From the NCBI GenBank assembly GCA_964386785.1, contig CAYLUD010000001.1, forward strand, positions 1 to 64,000: a DNA stretch of 64,000 bases, read 5' to 3'. The DNA is from SZAS-3 sp964386785. GTDB lineage: Bacteria > Chlamydiota > Chlamydiia > Chlamydiales > JAAKFR01. Of this stretch, positions 47,708 through 54,868 are shown in pieces. The number at the start of each line of letters is the position of its first letter. Positions within the stretch are counted from its first letter, which is position 1. The notes under the pieces were generated by a model, which searched no databases, had not been told where the DNA came from, and was given only the letters and a program-made list of their open reading frames with translations. Both the position numbers and the translations under genes were made by a program.

Positions 47708-48484
47708 ATGCGTTGGTCCTTTATTTGTCTTCTATCTTGTCTTACTTGCATTGACTCTCTCATAGCTTCCACAACTGTTGCGATTCATGGTCTTTTCTCG
47801 GATGGATACTCCATGCGTCCGATCCAAAAATTTTGCAGCAAGAGAGGACTTCCGATCTACGTTTGGGAGTATCCAAGCTTGGATGAAAGTTTATGTGCCC
47901 ACAGCCAAAACCTCTGCGCCACCCTGCAGGAAATTGCTGCTTGCCACCCCGGGGAAGAGATTCACTTTATCACCCATTCGGTAGGAGCTCTGATTTTACG
48001 ACAAACCCTCAATATTCCGGACTGCCCCAAAGAAGCTAAGATCGGCAAGGCTGTGTTGATTGCTCCCCCTAATCAAGGATCTAGTTTAGCTCAACGATCT
48101 AAGAATATACCGCCAGCTCGATGGATGCTACGCAACCGATTAGGTAGAGAGTTAATGTGTTATGATGCGTGCGCTATTCAGGCTATCGGTCCTTTTCCGG
48201 AAACTCTCGATATTCTTGTCATCGCAGGTTCATTGGGGAACTACGCCCTATTTGACGCCCCCAATGATGGAGCTTTGCTTGTTTCTGAAACAGCCCTAGA
48301 AACACCATTTTGCTTCGCCTGTTTCCCTGTGGGACATTCTGGATTATTAAGCTACCCGAAAGCCTTAGAAACGCTCTATTATTTTCTTCAATACCCAAAA
48401 GTCGTGGAATCCCAAGACTGGGAATCCCACGACCCAACAACTTCTATAACGAACGATTATTTACCTGAAGAAGAGGGCATTTGA
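47708..48484 (+). CDS. Exported lipase-like alpha/beta hydrolase, copy 2
   Basis: The 258-aa protein is a paralog of the preceding one: signal peptide (FICLLSCLTCIDSLIAS), VAIHGLFSDGYS, nucleophile elbow THSVGA instead of THSLGG, APPNQGSSLAQ and VGHSG for the catalytic His. The C-terminal tail is longer and acidic, ending DYLPEEEGI, with a repeated WESxD motif. ATG 47708 is chosen because it starts the signal peptide. It lies 14 bases downstream of copy 1. It converges with the next gene, overlapping by 28 bp. Confidence 0.82.
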   Translation: MRWSFICLLSCLTCIDSLIASTTVAIHGLFSDGYSMRPIQKFCSKRGLPIYVWEYPSLDESLCAHSQNLCATLQEIAACHPGEEIHFITHSVGALILRQTLNIPDCPKEAKIGKAVLIAPPNQGSSLAQRSKNIPPARWMLRNRLGRELMCYDACAIQAIGPFPETLDILVIAGSLGNYALFDAPNDGALLVSETALETPFCFACFPVGHSGLLSYPKALETLYYFLQYPKVVESQDWESHDPTTSITNDYLPEEEGI

Positions 48485-48864
48485 ACTGATGAGTTCAAAT
48501 TGCTTGAAGTACCCGAACGATTCAACTGCTCGCCCATCATCACAGAGTCTCCATTCACTTCTACCTTACGTCCTGTAATCTCTACGTGATCCCCAGGCTG
48601 TACAGGTGTAGCTCCCGATTGCTGCATGATCACTTTTTCCTCTCCATTTGGAGTTTCTACAGTGACTTCTGTTTTTGAACCATCGGGATAGCGAGACTGG
48701 TTCACACATTTAACAGTCCCTTTACAACTATCCTTGGGTTCCATTTTAAGAGGCCGCTCTCCAGGCGCTGGCGCAGTACACTTCCCTGCAGAACATCCCT
48801 CAGCAAAACCAATCGTAGAAATCCCCACGATTGCTGCCATAATTATCCAAGATCTATGAATCAT
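48457..48864 (-). CDS. Exported hypothetical protein
   Basis: I do not recognise this 135-aa protein. It starts with a signal peptide (IIMAAIVGISTIGFA), followed by CSAGKC and a pattern of charged residues. A middle part, GTVKCVNQSRYPDGSKTEVTVETPNGEEKVIM, and PGDHVEITGRKVEVNGDSVMMGE, suggests a small beta-barrel such as an OB-like fold. ATG 48864 is used because AAGGAG lies 5-6 bases upstream. A palindrome lies in its leader. Confidence 0.68.
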   Translation of the reverse strand: MIHRSWIIMAAIVGISTIGFAEGCSAGKCTAPAPGERPLKMEPKDSCKGTVKCVNQSRYPDGSKTEVTVETPNGEEKVIMQQSGATPVQPGDHVEITGRKVEVNGDSVMMGEQLNRSGTSSNLNSSVQMPSSSGK

Positions 48865-48879
48865 AGTTATCTCCTTACG

Positions 48880-48901
48880 AATTAGACCTATTGGTCTAAT
48901 T
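48880..48901 (-). promoter_or_regulatory. Palindrome in leader of exported hypothetical gene
   Basis: AATTAGACC (48880-48888) and GGTCTAATT (48893-48901) are perfect inverted copies with a 4-bp spacer. It lies just upstream of the ribosome binding site of the gene starting at 48864. It could be a repressor operator or a short leader hairpin. Confidence 0.5.
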
Positions 48902-48993
48902 TCCATTCTTGAACAATATATTATTTATTTTAAAGATGAATATTTTTAATATTATAATTATGATGATTAACATCAAACCATGCGCAGGATTTT

Positions 48994-49797
48994 ATGAATG
49001 AAACAAAGAATATTTCCCATCAAGAAGTAACGCCACCTATTATGGCACAATCCATATCGTTGGGGTGGAAAGAAACAATATTCGCACGCATTTCCTTTAT
49101 ATTTACTTGTATCACGTCATGGTTTCGCAAGGAAATTGATGTGAAACAAGGCCCCATCGCTGTCTGGAAGAAGATAGGCGACGCCAATAGGCCTTTAAAA
49201 GTACTAAATTGGATAAATGATCAAGGCCGGCCGAACCTAAATTGGTCTGACGCTAAACAACTAAATGCAGTTAGTAACGATTTTGCAACAACTGCAAATC
49301 ATTTTTTATCAACAAAACCCAATACCTTCGACAATTTTATTAACGAAACAATTAACACTAATACAGATGCATCTAAAAACAAGGATGATATATTTCTTAT
49401 TTGTATAGATACACAGTATCATGGTGGCAAGCATGCAGTGGGTATTTTAATCAATCCAGAGCAGAAAGAAATTGTCTTCTTGGACAGCAAAGGTCACAAC
49501 CCTAATGAATTGTATTTAGTATCAAAAGAAGACAATCTGCTCACATGCATGGATGTCATACATAAGGTTCTGCCAATGACGGCTGAGGTAAGATCATGGT
49601 CTGTCCACTACACCCCCAACTGGCAAAAACCTAATGACTGCGTTATTTGTATGGCGGCAATGGCAAAGATGGCCACAACAACACCAAAGGGCCAATCCAT
49701 GGTGCCCCACCTACAAACAGAGATCAACAAGATGGTGCGAAATTACAGCGAGATCGATCAAATAAGAAAAGAGATCCTACAAACAAAAAAGAGGTAG
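48994..49797 (+). CDS. CE-clan cysteine protease (Ulp1/ChlaDub/YopJ-like), candidate effector
   Basis: The 267-aa protein has a hydrophobic segment (about 29-43) near its N terminus and a CE-clan catalytic arrangement in its C-terminal half: His147 in KHAVGI, Asp164 in FLDSKG 17 residues later, Gln211 in NWQKP, and Cys216 in NDCVICM. The His-Asp distance equals that of yeast Ulp1 (His514-Asp531), and the Gln five residues before the Cys fits the oxyanion-hole Gln. Chlamydial members of this clan (ChlaDub1/2) remove ubiquitin and Nedd8 in host cells. No signal peptide is evident, which fits type III secretion. YopJ-type acetyltransferases share the fold and cannot be excluded. The leader is AT-rich. 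Confidence 0.78.
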   Translation: MNETKNISHQEVTPPIMAQSISLGWKETIFARISFIFTCITSWFRKEIDVKQGPIAVWKKIGDANRPLKVLNWINDQGRPNLNWSDAKQLNAVSNDFATTANHFLSTKPNTFDNFINETINTNTDASKNKDDIFLICIDTQYHGGKHAVGILINPEQKEIVFLDSKGHNPNELYLVSKEDNLLTCMDVIHKVLPMTAEVRSWSVHYTPNWQKPNDCVICMAAMAKMATTTPKGQSMVPHLQTEINKMVRNYSEIDQIRKEILQTKKR

Positions 49798-49889
49798 ATC
49801 GCGTAACGGACAGTTGCATACCAATCTATCTTTTGCAAAGAGACTCCAGAGATGGCTATTTCACCACTCCTAGATAGCTCCTACCCTGC

Positions 49890-50639
49890 TTAAAACGGAT
49901 TTTCTTCATCTAAAAAAAATACAGAGCATTCTAACTGAGTACGTAACCATGCAGCCAAGGCAATCGGACCAATACGCTCTGTTGCAGCATGCCCCATAGC
50001 AATAAAATGAATCCCCTCTTCCTTCGCAAGATGCCACACCGGCTCATCTCCAGTACCAGTGACAAATGCATCACAGCCTACACGAGCCGCTATCTCCAGT
50101 TCTCGATGAGCTCCTCCTGAAATCAATGCGACAGATCGAATTAGACGAGCTGGGTCCCCACAGGCGACTCGAGCTTGTTGCCCGTAATACCTCTCTAAAC
50201 CAGAGACAAATTCTGACAAAGAAGTAGGCTCGCATATTCCTCGAACTCCCACATCACGAAAAGAAACCATATCGCGCCATCCCAATTCTCGACCAGCAAC
50301 CCAGTTATTTCCCAACTCTCGATGAGCATCCCAAGGTAAATGATAGGCAAATAGATTCATATTAGCATGCAATACCGATTGCAACCGGCGCTGAAATCCT
50401 CCGACCACAGGACGCAACTCACCTTTCCATAATAGACCATGGTGCACGATGAGCGCATCGACCTCTTTTTCTTTTGCCTGTTGGATGATGTGGTAAGAGG
50501 CAGTCACTGCAGTTGCAATGCGACCTATCGATGCACGACCCTCCACCTGAAGTCCATTCAAACCAAAATCAGCGTATGGTAACTCTGGAAATGTTGTAGC
50601 CAGCAGCTGCTGCAATACATCTCGACTCACTCTCTTCAT
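49890..50639 (-). CDS. Nif3-like dinuclear metal-centre protein
   Basis: This 249-aa protein belongs to the Nif3/YbgI family (GTP cyclohydrolase 1 type 2-like). Motifs include DFGLNGLQVEG, ALIVHHGLLWKG (metal-binding HH), AYHLPWDAHRELGNNW and GHAATERIG near the C terminus. Its function is unknown despite wide conservation. ATG 50639 is used, with GGGGAG about 13 bases upstream; an ATG at 50663 has no ribosome binding site. It is divergent from rpiA. Confidence 0.88.
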   Translation of the reverse strand: MKRVSRDVLQQLLATTFPELPYADFGLNGLQVEGRASIGRIATAVTASYHIIQQAKEKEVDALIVHHGLLWKGELRPVVGGFQRRLQSVLHANMNLFAYHLPWDAHRELGNNWVAGRELGWRDMVSFRDVGVRGICEPTSLSEFVSGLERYYGQQARVACGDPARLIRSVALISGGAHRELEIAARVGCDAFVTGTGDEPVWHLAKEEGIHFIAMGHAATERIGPIALAAWLRTQLECSVFFLDEENPF

Positions 50640-50684
50640 TTTCTTTTTGACTCCCCTATACATTTACGAGTATAGATAGAGCCT

Positions 50685-51365
50685 ATGCAACAGGAGGAAA
50701 TCAAGCAAGCTCTCGGTCGCCAAGCCGCCCAGTTAGTCGAGGATGGGATGTGTGTGGGATTAGGTAGTGGATCTACTGCGGCCTATTTCATTCGCTCCCT
50801 GATCGATCGCGTTGCTGGAGGGCTCTCCATCCAAGCTGTCGCCTCCTCATCCCAATCTGCTGCCCAAGCACGTGCGGGAGGCATCCCTCTCATGGAACTA
50901 GATCAAGTCCATTGGATTGACCTGACTGTCGATGGAGCCGATGAGGTGGATCCCTCGAATTCGCTCATTAAAGGCAGAGGGGGGGCTCTTCTACGAGAAA
51001 AAATATTAGCTTATAGTAGCCGTCGAGTGGTCATTTTAGTAGATGAAACAAAACTCGTTCCATACTTGGGTTCCTGTCCCTTACCTGTAGAAATTTTACC
51101 CTTCTGCTACCCCACCACGCTACAACGACTGCGTGACAAAGGCTATGTAGGTAGTCTGCGAAAACACAATAAAGAACTTCTCACCACAGATAACGGCAAT
51201 TACCTATATGATTTAGCCCCACGTCCTTACTTTCAACCTTTAGACGATCACCACTCGATTGCTGAGATCGTTGGCGTGGTCGAAACAGGGTTTTTCTGCA
51301 ATCTTCCAATAGAAGTATGGGTCGGATATCACGATGGAAACATTGTTCTTAAGGAGCCTGCATGA
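50685..51365 (+). CDS. rpiA: Ribose-5-phosphate isomerase A
   Basis: RpiA interconverts ribose-5-phosphate and ribulose-5-phosphate in the pentose phosphate pathway. The 226-aa protein has GLGSGSTAAYFI, the DLTVDGADEVD motif with the active-site aspartates, KGRGGALLREKI with the catalytic Glu, and a C-terminal VETGFF. AGGAGG is found within the first codons, and the true ribosome binding site is weak. The stop overlaps the next start by ATGA. Confidence 0.95.
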   Translation: MQQEEIKQALGRQAAQLVEDGMCVGLGSGSTAAYFIRSLIDRVAGGLSIQAVASSSQSAAQARAGGIPLMELDQVHWIDLTVDGADEVDPSNSLIKGRGGALLREKILAYSSRRVVILVDETKLVPYLGSCPLPVEILPFCYPTTLQRLRDKGYVGSLRKHNKELLTTDNGNYLYDLAPRPYFQPLDDHHSIAEIVGVVETGFFCNLPIEVWVGYHDGNIVLKEPA

Positions 51366-51781
51366 TCTCTCAAGAGCCCATTATCCCAATCCAATTTGAA
51401 AAATTGGTGCAATCTGCAACATACGGCTGCATGGTGTTTCAATCACAAGAAAAGAGATTCGGCGTCTTCATCTCGCCCGAAGCGGGTCGATTACTGCAAC
51501 AGTATGTCACACAACATACCAAAACAAGACCCATGACGCATGAATGGATTCGCTCGATGTTTCAAGGCATGGACATCGAAGTGCGTTCCGTCATTCTGCA
51601 TCGCATTGAAAATGAAATCTTTTATGGACTTCTTCTTCTTGAACAGAAGATAGCCCACATCTCTCACCTACTGGAAGTGGACTCTCGCCCCAGCGATGCG
51701 ATTATGTTAGCCCTCTTACACCGTTCTCCAATTTACTGTACTCCTAATGTGTTAGAATCCAGTCAACCGTATTGCGATTGA
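51362..51781 (+). CDS. DUF151 / bifunctional nuclease-like domain protein
   Basis: The 139-aa protein matches the DUF151 family, whose members include plant bifunctional nucleases and many bacterial proteins. The diagnostic end is the segment VDSRPSDAIMLALLHRSPIYCTPNVL (RPSDAI...PIY). A first beta sheet starts FQSQEKRFGVFISPEAG. Function in bacteria is poorly known. It is coupled to rpiA by ATGA, which suggests co-expression with sugar phosphate metabolism. Confidence 0.82.
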   Translation: MISQEPIIPIQFEKLVQSATYGCMVFQSQEKRFGVFISPEAGRLLQQYVTQHTKTRPMTHEWIRSMFQGMDIEVRSVILHRIENEIFYGLLLLEQKIAHISHLLEVDSRPSDAIMLALLHRSPIYCTPNVLESSQPYCD

Positions 51782-51980
51782 CACGCCCCGCGCTCTCATA
51801 GCTATAACCCACCCCCTAGCATGTGCAGAATATGGGTTACAACTCGCTCGATGAAGACCCTACTGCATTAAGCTGATCCTTATATCATCGATGTTGTCAT
51901 TACTCTTTCGCGTGAAAGAAAAAACGCAAATTGATCCAAGCGTATTTTGGGTTTATATTTTGTTGAAAATTTATTCATAA

Positions 51981-51998
51981 ATAATTAACGTTAATTAT
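51981..51998 (+). promoter_or_regulatory. 18-bp perfect palindrome abutting the HECT gene start
   Basis: ATAATTAAC-GTTAATTAT is a perfect 18-bp palindrome ending one base before the ATG of the ankyrin-HECT gene. No Shine-Dalgarno sequence is visible. It may be an operator for a repressor or an mRNA structure limiting translation. In such AT-rich DNA, chance cannot be excluded. Confidence 0.4.
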
Positions 51999-54293
51999 AT
52001 GGATAATATAAAAGAAATTAAATACGACAATAAATACAAGGTATTAATAAATATAAATAACAAATCCAATTTTAAGCTAATTTCCATCAAGACACAAATA
52101 GGAGATTCTTCCTGGCTAGCTAGCAATACACTTTCTAGCCTTCCTACTAATAGGATCGTGAATCTGGAAGATCTCAATCCTTCCTATCAATTACCTATTC
52201 TAATTCATTCGTATATTGCTAACTCTCAAGAGTTTATAGTTCGCTCTAATTCCACCCAAGTAACAAATGAAGACGTTGCATCCGTCTTGCAGCTAGCCGC
52301 AAAAGAGGGCCATGAAAAGACCATTTCGATGCTTCTTGCTAGCAATACAAGCATCCCTCAGGATCTCTTAGTCTCTTCGATCCAACAGGCGTGCGAGAAC
52401 AAGCATATAGAAGCTGCTCGATTCATGATAGAAAAGGGGGACATCCATCCAGATAAGTTAGGATTTATGTTGCGTACTGCTGCAAAAATAGGTCATGTAG
52501 ATATAGTTTGTTTATTTTTAGCAACAAACCGCATAGGTGTAGAAGCTATCGGTTGGACTTTGCAAGACGCTGTCAAGATGGGCCATCTAGAAGTAGTGCG
52601 GCTGATTGTACAAACACAAGCTATCGACGAATTCTACCTATCTCAAGCTCTTAGGGATGCTACAATTTTAAACCATATAGAAATTGTGCAATTGATTTTG
52701 GATCATCGCACCATCACCCCTATGTATGTAGGTAGGGCCTTACAACAGGCTGCGAGGGATGGAAATCTAGAAATGGTTCGTGTGATTTTCTACAGAAGAT
52801 GGATGTTTCGAGAAACAGACTTAGGTCGAGCCTTATCCTTTTCTGCTACAGAAGGACACCTACACATTTTTCATCTACTGTTTTCTGAATATAGAATGTG
52901 TAGCTTGTTTGATTTAGGGCAAGCTTTGTCGGGAGCTTCTAAGTATGGACATACAGAGATCGTGGAACGATTACTCTCTACGGATATAGAGTTTCTCCAT
53001 TTTGATTTACGGCGCGCCTTACATATTGCGGCATATTACGGACAGCTAGAGATCATTCGACTATTTTTCTTGGAGCATGAATTGTTCTCTGATGAAGATT
53101 GCGAGACGGCTAGAGTCATCGCCAGAGATCGAACGCACCCCCAATGCGCAGAATTTCTTCTGCAGCAACGCCTCATACAGCAAGAGAACAGACGTAGAGC
53201 AATACCTAGCTTGATGAATGAAGCGGATGCTTCGGCTCATTCCTTGCACATATCCTTGGATCATGTCCTCTCCTACCCATTAGTCTATCTATCGGCCCTA
53301 TGTATGGAGGACCAACTCCCCCATTCATTTGTATTGGCTCCCCATACAAACGGGTCGATTCCCACGGATATTGGAGGAGTATCAAAGCAATTCTATTCTA
53401 CACTATTCTATGCCTTGCATCAGCAAGGCTGTTTATGCATCACATCGAGAGGCATACCATTTGTTGAGCAACGCCATATGTTGGAGACATATCGTCAATT
53501 AGGAAAATTGTATTATATGTTGTTCCAAAAAAATCGGCACAAAACAGATCCATTCTTAAGCGGAACATTGTTTTCCCCTCATTTTTTTTACCTGGCATCA
53601 CTGATTGCAAAGTCCCCTGGTCAAGAGGATCTTACCGATCAAGTGATTCCTTATTTTTTGCAACATGATTTAGTGTATCCCTACAGTTCTTGCTTTCAAT
53701 ATCTATTAGCCATCCAAACCAATATAGATGTCGAAGCGGCACTGCATACTGTACAAAAGCTCGTAGAAGATATAGAGTGCCAAGATCTAGGATCCATGCA
53801 ATGTGCAGATAAGCATAAGCTGGTCACCAAGTTTTGTCACGATATACTAGATTCCTATGTTACACCGATCCGTAGCTTACTATCTTTTGAACCTTTTCAA
53901 AAACTCTTGAATACAATAGATCCCCTGCCGTTATGCGAGCAAATCCAGGGACTACCCCTATCCAGAGATCAGATCATCCAAGCTATTCAGGTTACCAGAA
54001 ATCACGAACATGCAAGCAACCCATCGGAGTTGGATACACAGGTCATGTGGATTCAACAAGCGATTCGTGATGCGGATATGAATTGGCTGATTCACTTTAT
54101 GCTTGCGATTACAGGACAATCCGTCCTTGCGCCCAAAGTCAGGATTACCTTGTATTCCTATAACTCCGAGCAAACCTTTAGGATCAATACTTGTTATAAT
54201 TCATTAGGCATACCTACTGGACTATTGGATCAAAAGATGTTTGTACGTGGGCTTACTTTATTAATAGAAGAGCGTTCCTACAACGCTTCATAA
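51999..54293 (+). CDS. Ankyrin-repeat HECT-like E3 ubiquitin ligase, candidate effector
   Basis: The 764-aa protein has nine ankyrin-like repeats at about residues 96-360, period 30-31, seen as AAKEGHEKTISMLLA, AAKIGHVDIVCLFLA, AVKMGHLEVVRLIVQ, AARDGNLEMVRVIFY and relatives. After a linker, residues about 410-764 resemble a eukaryotic HECT domain: TDIGGVSKQFYSTLF (456-470) parallels the EGGVSKEFF stretch of E6AP, and the C-lobe ends FMLAITGQSVL... INTCYNSLGIP, matching the HECT signature HTCFNxLDLP with the catalytic Cys at 732, 33 residues from the end as in E6AP. No export signal is seen. It is likely a secreted effector that ubiquitinates host proteins chosen by the ankyrin repeats. Confidence 0.85.
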   Translation: MDNIKEIKYDNKYKVLININNKSNFKLISIKTQIGDSSWLASNTLSSLPTNRIVNLEDLNPSYQLPILIHSYIANSQEFIVRSNSTQVTNEDVASVLQLAAKEGHEKTISMLLASNTSIPQDLLVSSIQQACENKHIEAARFMIEKGDIHPDKLGFMLRTAAKIGHVDIVCLFLATNRIGVEAIGWTLQDAVKMGHLEVVRLIVQTQAIDEFYLSQALRDATILNHIEIVQLILDHRTITPMYVGRALQQAARDGNLEMVRVIFYRRWMFRETDLGRALSFSATEGHLHIFHLLFSEYRMCSLFDLGQALSGASKYGHTEIVERLLSTDIEFLHFDLRRALHIAAYYGQLEIIRLFFLEHELFSDEDCETARVIARDRTHPQCAEFLLQQRLIQQENRRRAIPSLMNEADASAHSLHISLDHVLSYPLVYLSALCMEDQLPHSFVLAPHTNGSIPTDIGGVSKQFYSTLFYALHQQGCLCITSRGIPFVEQRHMLETYRQLGKLYYMLFQKNRHKTDPFLSGTLFSPHFFYLASLIAKSPGQEDLTDQVIPYFLQHDLVYPYSSCFQYLLAIQTNIDVEAALHTVQKLVEDIECQDLGSMQCADKHKLVTKFCHDILDSYVTPIRSLLSFEPFQKLLNTIDPLPLCEQIQGLPLSRDQIIQAIQVTRNHEHASNPSELDTQVMWIQQAIRDADMNWLIHFMLAITGQSVLAPKVRITLYSYNSEQTFRINTCYNSLGIPTGLLDQKMFVRGLTLLIEERSYNAS

Positions 54294-54513
54294 CTCCATG
54301 TATTTCTCCTCATGGAATAGATTTTGCATCTATACTGCGATATTTCTATGCTATGATCACAGATTCATGAGGTCTCTATTTTGAAGAGATTTTCGTGATA
54401 GAGCTGGAAAAGATAACAACTTTATCAAAATTTAAAAAACACTTTATTTATTTTTGCTGCACTCATACAATTCCCATGAGCTCAAAGATTGCCGATAAGG
54501 GAACGAAAGAAAT

Positions 54514-54846
54514 ATGGAAAATGAGAGACATGGTATCGCTATGAGTAAGGGATCTTCCTTGAAACGCTCACTACCCCAGGCATGCGGAGAATTTGTCATC
54601 CTAAACGAAAAAGGACTCCACACTCGCCCTTCCACTGAATTTGTTCGTTGTGCAACCAAATTTCGCGCCCAAATTATGCTAACCTATCAAGGCTGCCAAG
54701 TGAATGGAAAATCGCTCCTTAATTTGCTCACATTAGCTGCGACTAAGGGAGCTCGCTTAACCATCGATGCAACCGGGGAAGATGCTCAAGAAGCAGTGGA
54801 AGCCTTGATTTCACTTGCTGAGAACAAGTTTTTTACTGACTATTGA
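54514..54846 (+). CDS. ptsH: Phosphocarrier protein HPr
   Basis: HPr carries phosphate in the phosphotransferase system and can regulate metabolism. The 110-aa protein has the active His in EKGLHTRPSTEFV and a regulatory Ser site in VNGKSLLNLLTLAA. The N terminus is about 20 residues longer than E. coli HPr; a start at 54541 would shorten it by nine. No ptsI (enzyme I) follows; pepF does. Chlamydiae are known for PTS proteins mainly used for regulation. Confidence 0.9.
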   Translation: MENERHGIAMSKGSSLKRSLPQACGEFVILNEKGLHTRPSTEFVRCATKFRAQIMLTYQGCQVNGKSLLNLLTLAATKGARLTIDATGEDAQEAVEALISLAENKFFTDY

Positions 54847-54868
54847 GAAAACTTGCATAAGGAACGCA

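Noticed and set aside
54297..54335. TCCATG...CATGGA hairpin behind the HECT gene as terminator
   Set aside because: The stem is only six base pairs and the T-run is distant; I cannot support it.
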